A stretch of 64,000 nt of DNA, from contig NC_040018.1 in the NCBI RefSeq assembly GCF_000972845.2, forward strand, positions 3,701,632 through 3,765,631, given 5' to 3'. Positions 36,684 to 49,200 of this stretch are shown piece after piece. The translations under genes and the position numbers were made by a program. Numbering within the stretch: position 1 is the first letter of the stretch; each line of letters starts with the position of its first letter. The DNA is from Larimichthys crocea. Taxonomy: Eukaryota; Chordata; Actinopteri; Sciaenidae. The notes beneath the pieces were generated by a model, which was given only the letters and a program-made list of their open reading frames with translations, had not been told where the DNA came from and did not search any database.

Positions 36684-39600
36684 ACAATAACACACAACCA
36701 TGCATACATAATGAAGCCACACAGCTATAAACTTATTATATACACATTCACATGTGCATGATGTTCAGATTCAACCATTATTCAAAGATTGAACCTACCT
36801 TTTTAATTAACTTCACCACGGCGCTACAGGTAAATAGGAACAACTTTAACTTTAGCTTCCACAGTCAATAACTTGAAGTAGGGATAAATATATATTATAT
36901 TAAATATGTAAATGAGGTATTATCACCTTAATAATTCACTATTTTGCTGCATTTCCAGAACAGAAATCTGAACATTGGATAATGCCAGTTTTAAAATGTT
37001 GGTTTCGTTTTGTCAAATCAATTATTTTTATGAATTATATGGATTATTTTTCCATGTTTTTAAGTATAAAATGTTGCATAAATCAGGCTATGAATAATAT
37101 ATGAATCACCCCTCTGTAAAAACACCTTCAGACTATAGATTGTAATAAAACTGGAAGGTCTGTTGTATGTAAGTGATACAGAAGTGGAGAAATGTGGCGA
37201 AAACAACCTTATATATAATACATATCACCATGAAACTTCCCCCGTTGATTACTTACATTAAGACAATTATTTTTTTGTATTACAGATTTTGTGTTTAAAT
37301 ATGCAACTGAGGCATTATCTAATGTTAACTTTTGTTAAAATCTACAGACACAAACACACACAGTGTTTCTTTCCTCTAGTCTGAAGCAAGATTTGAAGCT
37401 AAATAGCCAAAAATCTCAAAATTGAGTTGTGCATGACTCATGAAAATATAACTTGTTTACCTGTACTGTCTTAAAGTCTGCTTAGTTGCTAATATGCACC
37501 TGGAATACATTTGTACAATATGTACTATTTGTGAAAAGAAAGTACCCAAGGTTTGAAGTTGTTATATGTATTCACAGTGTACTAAAAACAAATTCAAAGT
37601 AATATACAGATGTTTCAAAAAATGTCTGTATACCCTCAAAAATAAAAGTTAGAGTTAAAACTTAAAGTAGTTCTTGCCAGATTTAGCATCAGGTAAATTA
37701 CTTCAGTACATGTATTTATTACTTTATATTAATTATTATCACATTACTAATTGTGTACATTAAAAGGAGTTGTAGAATATCACTTGGTACAATTAGAAAT
37801 GACACCACAACAATCCTTTCTACACACAGCCATGTGTTAGTCAACAGGTTAGGCATATAGCAGCCATTTGTTAAAGCTATACGTACTCCAGGTGCACAAA
37901 AAGGTGTTCAAACTGTCTCTTTGTTGGTTTTTATCAGAACCTGGTCACATTGCTGCAAAGGGGCGACTTAACGAACCAGTAATCGGTACTCCAAAGAGCC
38001 TTTAAAGAAGGAAAAATAGATTATTAAACATAAAAAGTGCTGCAATTCTGACTTTTTTTTGCAATCAGTTCCCCAGAAATGGTTCTTCAAAGTTCACTAT
38101 AGCACTCATCAAGAGACCAGTTTTTGTATGAGTAGAATCAGTAATGCACAATCTCTAAAAGAATCTGATATTATTAACCGTAATGATCTCTAACTGCAGA
38201 GAAGGAAACCGACACCTGGAAATGACTGAGACACTTACATGAAAGGAAAGCTCACTTTTAAAATACCTGAACTGAACTCTGCTGCTCATAACCTAACACC
38301 GCTTATTATTGCAGAGATTTTTTTTTTTCAAAGCCCCGAGAATTTACAGCAAGCTCCGACAAATGTCTGTACAGAAAAGTGACGCCCGCGCCGTACTGTC
38401 AAAACAGTTAAATGTTTGTTCTGTCGCCTGCGCACGGCTTATATCTTATGGACAAAACAACTGAGCAAACAACACGAGATAATGTGAGCGGCTGTCACAA
38501 ATAAGCAATCGGTATCCAACAGCAAGCGAGTGCCATATCTTTATTTTACGAAACATAATCAAAATGCCAGTGAGACAAATGGGACTGTGAGCCTTTTATT
38601 TGTGTAAACACGGGCACAATCAGGCATGGCAGTGAGAATAATGTCAGACTTGTTCTGCTACAGTAGAACCCTCAGACAGGTAGTTTTGAGGAGTGTCAGC
38701 CTCCTAAACAATAGTGTTAACAGCAACGTTTAGCTCGCATCGCATCAGTGTGTGTGTGTGTGTTCTGTTCAGTATGACTTTGCTGTGACATCTCACCCTC
38801 TATTAGAGCTGGCAAGAGGATAAATGAGGCCAGCGGAGGCAGCAGCTTTTGATTATGGTCTTGTGTGACAGGGGCACCACCCAGACCTGGACTCGCAAGT
38901 CAGAAATAGTTTCTCCACAAACATGTATGTTTCCAGTTTTATAGGCCCCCGTGTCACTGGCTCTCATCTATCATGGCCTCGTGGTATAATGTCATCAACT
39001 TAATTGTTCTTTCCATGCGCTGCGCATGCACGCGCGAACTCCCTGCCCCCTGTAAAAGTTTGATGTCTTTCCTGTGGGCTGAGCAGATTTATAACCACAG
39101 ACAGCAGCAGCAGGACTGTTTTTACCTTGTTATAGAAATGGGCAGAAATAGACAGAAACATAAAAAAAAGACCTTAGATATGCTAGATTTCAGCTTGCGG
39201 TTCTTCTTTGTAACAAGAAAGAAAAGAAGGTATTGTACGTATATCCTGTGAACATATACCTCATGCGGCAGAGATTGTGACTGTAACTTAACAAAAGCCA
39301 CAACACGCCTTTTATTAACATATCTGTTGAAGACGCAGTGGAGGGATTTTTTTCTCTCTGAACTTTGCTCAAAGTATTTCTTTCCAGCTGGGGAACAGGG
39401 ATTGTTGTCGTAAATGACGGGATGGAAGAAATACAGATTCGATACGATCTGTCGGATTATTTTAGTCTGTGTTTACTTCCTGGACCTCCCTCCTCTGTCA
39501 CAGCTGCAGTTATTTTCTGGCCAAAATAAAAAAGAAACTTTCCGTTTAGCTATTAAAAGACTACACTAATCTGATCAGGAGCAGGCACACACCTTTTTTT

Positions 39601-41704
39601 TCCCCCCTCCCTTTCTTCTTTCATTGGGGCGGGTGTGTTATCTCAACCAGTGATAACCAGTGCGGGGGTGAGAACTATGCGGAGGTGTCTGATTCCCCCG
39701 CTACACCTTTCTCTCTTGTATCTGCGTCTGTCTGTGGAGATCAACAGTGTATTTATTTTAGATAAAGACAGATTGTGTGCCGTCCCATGTTGCTGTGTCT
39801 GCTGTGGGGGAACACGGCCCACCTTATCGGGCGTTTGAGTGGGCAGCAGCAGCAGCTTCTTTAGTGGCATTACTAATCCTGTCCAACTGTAAAACCTAGA
39901 TTCACACTTTTCTAATCCTTAAAGTGAGGACACGTCAGCTTCACAACATATTTTGAAATGAAGCTTCGCCATGACGATAATTTGTTTTCTTGAAACATGA
40001 CACTGATTGGCCATATTGCCAAAGATTTTCCTGTAATAACTGACTTTAAAAGCATGTTTTGCTTTTTTTCTTGCAAATTAATTGCGTTTTTTTTTTGAGT
40101 ACTGAAAATCTGTTTGACTTGGTCTGAAATGAAGGCACTGTACGGAGGAAGCGCCTTGAATTCCTCTCTATGCCGTAACTAAACCATCAAGTGAGCTTTG
40201 TTTCAGCATTTCATGGACAGCCTGTGCTTTTACTCAATTCAAATAATTTTAGAACCATCAGAGGGAGTCCACAAAAAAAAATCCAAAGATTGAACACTCC
40301 CTCTATGACGATGCCTCTAACAGGACATTATATCCTCCTCAATGACTAGGAAAGCAAAAGCGCTGAGCATCTTTCGTGCCTCGCTGCTGCCGAAAGTTGT
40401 TTGTTTTGGACGGGATTAAGAGTAAAGCTGTTATCTTTGGAAGAGCAGGGTGGGTAATTAGTTCGAGCTCCGCCTGCCCTCAAAGTAAACCCTGACTGCC
40501 CGAGGTCTATTGTTCAACTTTATGAAGCTTAGCTGGACTCTGGCCAAAATGTCTCTCATATTCGGCTTCTGCAATCTTCTGTCGGGGGGCCTTAATATAC
40601 CGCCGTATGTCACAAAGTCATTTATTTCACATTTCAGCTTATACCTGCGAGCCAAAAAAAGTACGCCGACTACAACAGCTGCTTTCTTCAGCTTTTTCAA
40701 TTTGATATTTCAGCATTTTTATCAGCACCAATAGATGGAGGCTAGATTTTTTTTTTTACCCCCCTCTCTCCTCCTCCTTCTCCTCCTCCTCCTCCTCAGT
40801 ATGTCTCTATTCAGTTTATTCCTGGCTACCAGTGAAGCTTTAAGTAAAGTAATCTGCTCACAATCCCTCCAGGAATCCTATGGGGTTTTGTTTTAACAAG
40901 CTCACAGTAAGACACACACATGACCTTTCCGTGGCCCTCTTTTACTAGTTCACTGGAGTCTGTGTAAGTCTGCATTAAAGCTTCTTTTCCTAAGCTACAG
41001 GCTAGAGAGACGATACCAGCCAGCAAAGAACTGGCATCAGAGCTCTTCAGACTGTTCTTCCCTCCTTTATGTCCGTCTTTTTCTTCCTTCTTTTGCATAT
41101 CTCTGCCATTAGAGAGTGGCGTTTACTTTCCAAAATAAGTCAGCCTGTTTGGAGATGTTCCAGCCGGTGCAGTTTACCATCTGCGCGTCTGTGAACTACA
41201 AGAAAACATAGACTTGGCATCTGTGACGTCATCCATATGGTTATAAAGGCACATATTAAGTCCTGTGACTTAAGCACTCACTCATCATCATCTTCTGGGT
41301 CCAGAAAATCTAAATTTGGATGAGGGCTGCAGAATCATTGCAAAGTATGACACCTGTCAATCAAACAAATAGGCTCCAAGCATACCGTCTTTACCCCCTT
41401 AAAGGCATTTAGCAGCTCTCTGCAAACCCCCTGCGCTCATGGCGGTCATGGACATTGCAGTGTGTGTGCTCTTTACACCAAAATATACAAGGAATGCAGC
41501 AGCCTGCCAGCCAAAACATCACTTTACTGCACTCCTAGTGGTCAAAAACCTCACTGGTATCTGTAACGTCTAGATATTCTCAGTGTAACTTCAGCGCTGA
41601 CTGACAGCGCCCCTCTGCATCCATATGCAAATGTGTTCACCTTTGCATATGCATGTTTCATGCTGCAAACAACCAATTAAAGAAGGTCGTCAAACTTGTT
41701 GCAC

Positions 41705-41729
41705 CACACACACACACACACACACACAC
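41705..41729. repeat. (CA)n microsatellite
   Basis: Uninterrupted CA array of 25 bases, the first of a cluster of CA arrays. Confidence 0.95.
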
Positions 41730-41872
41730 GTCATGCTCTGTTGAGTCCTGAAAGCCTTCCTCCTCCTCCACCGCCCCCCCTATTGGTATATTTAGGCGTT
41801 TCCTCTCATTTCTCAGTCCAATCGGTTCCAAATGTCTGAACTCCATTTAGAGAAAATGGTGCATGTCTGCTT

Positions 41873-41998
41873 GGATAGAGAGGGGAGAGAGATAGAGAGA
41901 GAGAGAGAGAGGGGAGAGGCAGGAAGAGGGAGGCTGAAGATGGAGAGATAGACAGGGAGTTATAGGAAGATTAAGAGTTGGAGGGGAGGGGAGAGACT
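41873..41998 (+). repeat. polypurine (GA-rich) tract
   Basis: About 125 bp made almost only of A and G on the plus strand, with an (AG) core at 41893-41911. It is a mirror-like purine tract able to form triplex DNA. Confidence 0.85.
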
Positions 41999-42090
41999 GA
42001 GTGGTGAAACACAGAGACTCAGAGATAAAGAGAGCCGCAGGGTACCAGTCACCATCAAATCCTGTCACCAGCAAGCCTCACCAGGGGGCC

Positions 42091-42093
<3 letters not shown>

Positions 42094-42125
<32 letters not shown>
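42094..42125. repeat. (CA)16 microsatellite
   Basis: Uninterrupted CA array. Confidence 0.97.
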
Positions 42126-42128
<3 letters not shown>

Positions 42129-42404
42129 CACACAATATATACTGACAGAAATACATTGCAATGTGATGCAGAAACCCACGAGACAGCATGGATTTACAGA
42201 AACATATGTTGCATATGTACCAAGGCATACACACTGACACACAGACACATCTGTATGCAAACAAAACCCATCCATACACACATCGCCAGCAGGGGAAGGC
42301 AACACACACAATCATGTATAGCATATATCACTGGTAATAATGTGATGAAACACGTATCCAGACATTTAATATTATTCGTATCCACACACAAGGTTCAACG
42401 GTGT

Positions 42405-42406
<2 letters not shown>

Positions 42407-42460
<54 letters not shown>
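42407..42460. repeat. (AC)27 microsatellite
   Basis: Uninterrupted AC array of 54 bases. Confidence 0.98.
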
Positions 42461-42462
<2 letters not shown>

Positions 42463-42638
42463 TCTCACTGGTGTTTTAACACTGTGTCCCTGACACACCA
42501 AAGTAAACGAAGCATTCCACCTGCCTCTGCCTCACACCTACCGGAGGCAAATATCCAGGGGACACCACACTGTGAAACACATTATTCACAGCTCATACAT
42601 CCTCCTGCAGGGAGCACTGCTACACACATATACTGTAG

Positions 42639-42640
<2 letters not shown>

Positions 42641-42674
<34 letters not shown>
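42641..42674. repeat. (AC)17 microsatellite
   Basis: Uninterrupted AC array. Confidence 0.97.
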
Positions 42675-42679
<5 letters not shown>

Positions 42680-43754
42680 GAGAAGGGTGATGGCTGTCTT
42701 GACAATCATACAGCGATCCAGTCTACAAGCATCACCATCCTCATTTCCATCCTTGTCTCCGTCGTCGATATTCGCCATCGCGGCTCAGAGGAAAGCGCAG
42801 ACAATCATTAAGCAAGTCGAGGGGTGGTTTCAATATTCTGGGGCAATATCCAGTTATTTCATGTCTGACATTGTAGAGTTGGAACACCGAGATTTAGAAG
42901 TCAGAGACAAAATGAAGATACTGTGTAATGCTTTTATGGAAACTCCGCCCGAGGGTGTTCCTGCATTGTTGGTTTCATTTGGAGAATTTAATTTCAGACC
43001 TTTTGACACCTCATATGATCACGACGGCTGCTGCTGCCAAACTTAATCTGTTCACATGATCGCATACACTGATAATTCCCCCCGATGATCCAGAGGGAGA
43101 CGTGAAAAAAGACAAACAAAACACATGACGGGCGTAATCCGTGACTCGTTGAGGACGCACGTATAAAGTATGCTGTCCGTTATCTCTTTGTGTGCAACTT
43201 CTGTGGAGTCGTGCCTTTGCTCTGTGCATGGCATGAAAATACCAAACAGATGGGCGAAGTGCATTTTAAGGTCAGGAAAATACAAACATGTCACAGTGCC
43301 CAGAGTGTCCCATAGCTGCACTGTTTTTGGGAGTCTGGTGGAGAGATGTGTATACAGCAGTTGTTTCTTCAGCAGTTTTAATTATAAATCACAATAATTT
43401 TGGAGTTTCCTTGCCATTGGTAGCAGCATGTCCCAACAGGATGAGGCCTACTCTCTTAGTAAAAGAGTAAATTAGCCACAGCTACATCAAGCCGACGAGG
43501 GGGACTTGACCTCACAACCCGCTACTCTGCCTGAATAAAGCCAGAAAATGCCCTAATCCATCCACAGCTACTAATATCCAATCAGCCCATGTGAATAGCC
43601 ACAAAATAGTTGTTAATAACTCGCTATCAGAGAAGCCTGCGAGGCTGATAGCGAAAGCTTGACACGCTGCCACACACTAACAATAGTCATTTAAACTGCG
43701 GTCAGCAAGGTCGCCGTTTATCAGAGAATGCACAGAGGCAACAAAGGCACAGAA

Positions 43755-43759
43755 ACACA

Positions 43760-43799
<40 letters not shown>
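43755..43799. repeat. (AC)n microsatellite
   Basis: AC array of 45 bases with one interruption (T at 43766). Confidence 0.97.
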
Positions 43800-43801
<2 letters not shown>

Positions 43802-44470
43802 CACAGTCTGTCTTACTCTGTCTCTCCTCACATGCACATACAGTCCAATTATAGAGAGAGGACGAGGCCTGGGCTTGGCGCTCCCGGTGACCTTGTTCCA
43901 GGACAGATTGATGAGGCGCTGTATCGTCCCAGCAGATCAAATAACTATCCTTTCTGGCCCTCATTACCAGAACTAGAAGAGATCTGCAAGTGCTCAGCAT
44001 AGCTTGCTTAGCTGGTGTATCATGCTTATACTGTACACTGTACTGCAATTAGAGTGGCTGCTGCTTTTCGACCCATTCCTGGGGAAAAATAAGTAAGAAC
44101 AGAGATTATTGGACCTTTTTGTTCCAAATATATAAAAGGTCACAGAAGATAATTGGATAAGTTGTTGTTAGATGATGCAGTTTGTTGCTCTTTCTACCCT
44201 CCCTTTAACTGGTAATTTGGCAGTTTGAAGGGGAGGCATGGCATCGCTTGTTCTTGTTCGTTTCCTGGCACATACCAGAGCGCTGGAGTTTGATGTGCCT
44301 GGTTAGTTTGAACAAATTGGTTACTGAATTTCATAAGGCGAAGACGACTCCCTGCGAATCCTCTTCAGTCGACTTTTATTCACTAAATTCCTGCAAACAC
44401 TGACAGTGAATGTCATGTTGTTTTTGTTTTTTTAACCTTCCTTGACTCTTGTCTTTTCCTGTTTCCACAG

Positions 44471-44625
44471 TTCCTCCGCAGTTCGTCAAGCGGCCAGCCA
44501 ACATTTATGCCCACGAGTCCATGGACATCATCTTTGAGTGTGAGGTTTCAGGGTCACCGGCTCCGACTGTCAAATGGGTGAAGAACGGAGACGCTGTCAT
44601 CCCCAGCGACTACTTCAAAATAATT
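44471..44625 (+). CDS. neo1: neogenin exon encoding first half of Ig domain 4
   Basis: This exon encodes the N-terminal half of Ig domain 4. The acceptor is TTTCCTGTTTCCACAG ending at 44470, and the donor is a perfect GTAAGT at 44626. It is 155 bp, phase 1 in (G|TT gives Val) and phase 0 out. The peptide [20 protein letters not shown]... contains the first domain cysteine in FECEVSG, the core Trp in VKWVKNGD, and [10 protein letters not shown]. The [11 protein letters not shown] and [17 protein letters not shown] stretches are nearly invariant in vertebrate neogenin as I know it, and make this the clearest identification in the window. In the related receptor DCC, Ig1-Ig4 fold into a horseshoe; a similar arrangement here is inferred from homology. 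Confidence 0.97.
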
Positions 44626-44715
44626 GTAAGTGTACATACGTTTTTATATATATATGTTTATATACTGCTTGTAACATCATTAACTGCTTGTTTCCCTTCT
44701 CTTACTGTCTTATAG
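44626..44715 (+). other. neo1: neogenin mini-intron inside Ig4 (90 bp)
   Basis: This phase 0 intron begins GTAAGT and ends TTATAG, with a TATATA-rich interior. It is over a hundredfold shorter than the introns around it and is short enough to be recognised by intron definition. Confidence 0.93.
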
Positions 44716-44836
44716 AAGGAGCACAACCTGCAGGTTCTGGGTCTGGTCAAGTCAGATGAAGGTTTCTATCAGTGCCTTGCTGAAAACGACGCAGGCAACA
44801 TCCAGTCCAGCGCCCAGCTCATCATCTTAGATCACG
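44716..44836 (+). CDS. neo1: neogenin exon encoding second half of Ig domain 4
   Basis: This exon encodes the C-terminal half of Ig domain 4. It follows the preceding exon after only a 90-bp intron. The acceptor is TTATAG at 44710-44715 and the donor is CACG|GTACGC at 44837. It is 121 bp, phase 0 in and phase 1 out. The peptide [20 protein letters not shown]... ends in SAQLIILDH. It holds the second Ig cysteine in D-E-G-F-Y-Q-C and the A-E-N-D-A-G-N turn typical of I-set domains. The junction [13 protein letters not shown] reproduces the neogenin sequence with no gap. The exon ends at the linker to the first fibronectin domain, whose exon lies 18 kb downstream. Confidence 0.97.
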
Positions 44837-46184
44837 GTACGCCCTTACTCAGCACCTCTCACTGTTGTGCGAGTCATTTGTGTTAGTTAACTAGAACTAA
44901 AACCGATTTCCTGCTTGAGAAAGACGGCTCTGAGATTAACCACGTCTGATCACTTTTGCTTGGAAACGTTAGCATCTGTTCACAGCCCATTTGAACACCA
45001 ACAACAGTCTCTCTTAGCTTTTAACAGCCTCATCAGTCGCAGTTATGGGAGCTGGAGTTGTTGAATTCTAACCAAACATCCTTTTTTATCTTGGTTAAAA
45101 AGCTTAAATGTTACTATCAAGTACAGCACTAGATACTTGTAGCTCAAAAAGATGATCTCTGCAAAAAAAAAAACACTCAACAAAGGCTTGTAAAAACCTG
45201 AGCTAACTCAGGTAGCTCCCTGTGCAGTATTTATAAACAGCTCGATGGATTCCAGAGGCTGTGCACATCTGTGAAGGTGTGAGGAATGCATGGGAGTGTG
45301 TAGTGAACAGTGAAATGAAACCACTGGGATCTTGTTAAACCAGAGGTGACTCAAAGGGAGCAGAATGATATCTGCAGCAAGCGATACTCGGTCTGCAACC
45401 TGGTCCATTCCACATCTAGTGTTACAGAAATGTTGCGAGGACCTTAGGCGAGCTACTTGACACGATGCCTGCGCTTTGATGCGGCACCCTTTTCGCCTTC
45501 TTCTAAGCAAAGGGAGCTTTGTCTGAACATGAACACATACGATGGTAAAGTGAGAGTGTAACCTTAAAGCCAAAGCAGAAGTTTAAAAAGTAATTCCCAG
45601 AGTCGAGTACAAAAAAAAAAGAAGAAGACACCAAGGACAGCTGGAGCGCCGAAAAACTAAGTGCCCGAAAATAGAAGCAAATGTGGAAAATAATGCTAGT
45701 ATCCTAGTTCTTGAGGTAATTCTGTTTCATTACCTCTGATCATTAGAGAAAATGTAATACGACTTAGATTTGAGACCATTTGCGCGCTCATAATAATCAC
45801 ACTCATAACCTCGGGGGCCTCGACACAAAACAAGAAAGCAAAAAGGAATTCATGATGATGAAGAAGAAGAAGACACAATTTTCAGAATCATGGAGGAAAA
45901 AGCAGAACAATCGCTCCTGTTTCTGTTGACTCAGACTGTCGCGTTTTATTGAGGAACGACGGCGAAATGTGAGCGAGGAGGGAGAGCGCGAACTCGCCCT
46001 CCAGTCGTGAAGCAGGTGGCTAATGGATTAGCATAGAAGTGTCCAACTGGTGGCTCCCCAGCTGTGTCGCCCACCCCTCGGCCTCTGATTGGAGGACATG
46101 AAGTCAGAAATAATGACGACCTGCAGCTCATTGTGTGTTTGTGTTTGACACCATTGATGAGATTCACCGCTTTACACAAACCCA

Positions 46185-46190
46185 GTGTGT

Positions 46191-46250
<60 letters not shown>
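46185..46250. repeat. (GT)n microsatellite, 66 bp
   Basis: GT array with one interruption near 46195. An (ATT)n tract follows at 46333-46350. Confidence 0.97.
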
Positions 46251-49200
46251 AGTTGATGATAGATGAGATGAATTACTGTGACAGCTGGGCTTTGAATACA
46301 GAGTCCGCCCTAAGCAAGGCTTTCTTTTTAAAATTATTATTATTATTATTTCTGAAGAAATTAATCCATAAATATCAAAGAGAGTCTTTGTGTGATTGTG
46401 TACATCTGTCTTGGTCACGCTAATGCTAATCTAAACACATTTAACCAGCAGAAAGTTCTTCCAGTTTCCTGTTTATTCATCAGTTTATTATCCGGTCATC
46501 ATCCCAGTCTCAGATAAGGGATGTTGAAAATAACCGAAAGTCATGGTGATACGCCGTTTGCTCTCGCTCGCTTCGCTGTGTCAAAGTCATTTCCTCTCTC
46601 GGAGGTGCAGCGGTGAATCAATGAAAACACATTTTAAATCGGCTCATTTTCTGCAGCCATTAGTAGGTACGGCTCTGTGAAGCGAGGGTGGAATGAATGT
46701 CTTTAACTTCTATTAGAGTACTATCTCCTCTGTTTCCTTGTCTGCTGCTCCAGAACACATTCACTTCTGCAGCCATCTGCCACCTTTCTTGCCACTTCCT
46801 TTCATTTACCCTCTTTACTTGTCTTTCACAGCCACCTGCTCTCCGTGATAATCCAACACTCTGGCCTTTGTGTTAATTGTCCTGCCTTGAATATTCCCCC
46901 CCTACATGGCTGCCACCCCTCACAGCTGGGCATTGTTGTCCGCTTTCGGAACCCCTCTGTATTCAAACGCCCCTCCTTGCTCTTTGCTGCCCCTCTGTGT
47001 GTGTGTTTTGTTTCGCCTCAGTCAGGTATCCCGCTCACACCTGCGAGGCTCGAAACATCCTGAAACGGGTCCAGGAAAACACCCTGCCTGTCTGCCGTCA
47101 AGGGATATAAGCTGGGGACTTGCCACGGGGATAAAGTTGTCTTCACCCAACAGGGAAATCAATGGGGGTGAACTGCATCTAAACACTCAGCCAGCTGCAA
47201 GTTGGCTAATATTCATTAGTGCTCATAATCTTTGCATCTTGACACTGCCAGCTGCAGCTTAATGTGGCTCCAGTGATGATTCCCACTTGTGGGTGTTTTA
47301 AAATGGAAAAAGGTCAGATGTTAGCATACTGTATGTACTGTATGTAATGATGTATTCTGTTGGACAAGCTGCTGCAGAAGAGACAGGAAGGTTCACATAA
47401 TTTTGCTCCAGCAGCCTTGAAACCTAAACAGGTTTTTTTTCTGGGAGAATGGAGGTCAAAAATAGGACCACAGATTGCAGTCTCGAGCAATTTTCCTGGA
47501 CATTCCACAGCCGTGTGCAATATGGGTCAACTAGTTGCAAACAGATGTGGGTAAATAGGAGCACAAATGCCAAGACTGGACCTCAAGGGGACCTAATTAT
47601 GCAGTGTAATGCTGGCCAAGTAAGTGCCTCTTAATGTCTCTTGTAAAACTGCCACATTCAGACCTGTCATTTTTTCTGGAAGTTTGTGTAGTCGCGCTGG
47701 TTTCTGTTGCAAGTCATTACTCTTTTTTTTGCCGCATAGAAGGAAAGCGATACTTTAATTTGGTCTGACTTTCCACACTGACAAACACAAAATAACTTCT
47801 CGCGTATAATTACATGGAAACTGGCGACCTGTGCAGGTTGGACGTCGCCTCTCATCCAGCGTCAGCTCGGATCGCTTCCAACCCCCCCCGCAATCTGTCA
47901 GAAGATAGGCAGCTATACGTAGATGATGGACAGATAATTATATGGTGTTTGTGACGCTTTCTTCAGTTCATTGTATTAAATCCAGCCCAATAAATGTTCT
48001 CACAAGATTGATGTGATATGTGGTTTTGTCAAATTCCAAGCGGATTGGCTCATTCTTATCACTCTTAACTTTAAATACGACCACTAATGGCCGTCATGAG
48101 TTGATTCCTTACTGGCAGCTTCGATATTTGCTCAACCTCATTGAGGGTGTTCGTCAGCGGCAGACGTTATGCTGTTTAAGGGATTATCATCACATGTCAT
48201 CTATAGACAATGCACCGCAACAGTTTGCCGTCTTCTCCAGGCACATGATTATGTGACACGTTTATGCACGATACTGTAGTAGGCGGCAATTACAGCTCAG
48301 AGAGAGGAAATGGGTCACATTTTTTAAGCTTTGAAGTTGACATCTGTGACCCACGCCTAGACAAAGCACTTGTTTATATGATTGTCATCTTTCCATGCAA
48401 AAGATTGTCTGTGTTTGAACCTCGCTGATAAGGCGGCACGCTAAAATGTGTGACCAGGTTTTTGCAGTGTGGTTGCTTTTTAAGATACAAATATTTGGCT
48501 TTAAGGGGAGCTGCATGCAGCGCTCACATTCAGAGACAGACATTCATTGCATAAAAGAAAATCCCCTGCATGTTTTCCAGCATTATGTATTCTCATTTTA
48601 ACGAATGCAAACCCAAGGCCACGCGCCGGCCTGTGAACTCATAGCATGTTTAAAATTCAAGCACCTAAAAAGCTTAATATGAAAAATGCAGACAGGTGCA
48701 TTTAACATGCGCAAACAAAGGAGAAGTGGATGCACTCACTTTGCTGTTTGCCTCTAAGTGTGTGTTTCTTTTTTAGGTTTGCATAAATTCACCTCCATTT
48801 GCATGTGAATACTTATTTTTGTCCCTTCCATATATCACGCTGGCTTCAGTCTCTCTCTCCTCCTCTCCGTCCTCACAGCTCACGTGAATAATGTTTTGAC
48901 ATTTTGCCTCCTAGTGCCCAAATCAAGTACTTCACTCGAGAGCCTGAAAGCTTGTTTGGGATGTACAAGCTCTGTGAGCTGTCATGCTGTTTCAAGCCAC
49001 GACTTTCACAATTGGATTTCACGACTCGGTTTGAAAAAGCATCAGTCGCTTAATACTGTGCAACACCGCTACATAATTTCTACCTTCTTTTGTCCCGTAG
49101 GCTCGTGTTCCTCGCGATTATTCTGGTCATTTTCTGACGAAATAAAGATGACATACCCTCTTTGATGCAAATGCTTTTGTTGAATTCAAAGCTTAAACAG

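Larger units (their letters stand above)
32326..44470 (+). other. neo1: neogenin intron between Ig3b and Ig4a exons (12.1 kb)
   Basis: This phase 1 intron begins GTAAAT and ends TTTCCACAG. It carries an antisense LINE 3' tail and a SINE-like remnant (34738-34990), a long GT tract (36620-36682), a polypurine tract (41873-41998) and a cluster of CA arrays between 41705 and 43799. The segment 36800-38300 is AT-rich and featureless to my eye. Confidence 0.9.

Noticed and set aside
42055..42324. ORFs across CA/GT arrays (also at 3752, 36517, 43677, 46164)
   Set aside because: Dinucleotide arrays are open in most frames and give His-Thr or Cys-Val runs; these are not proteins.
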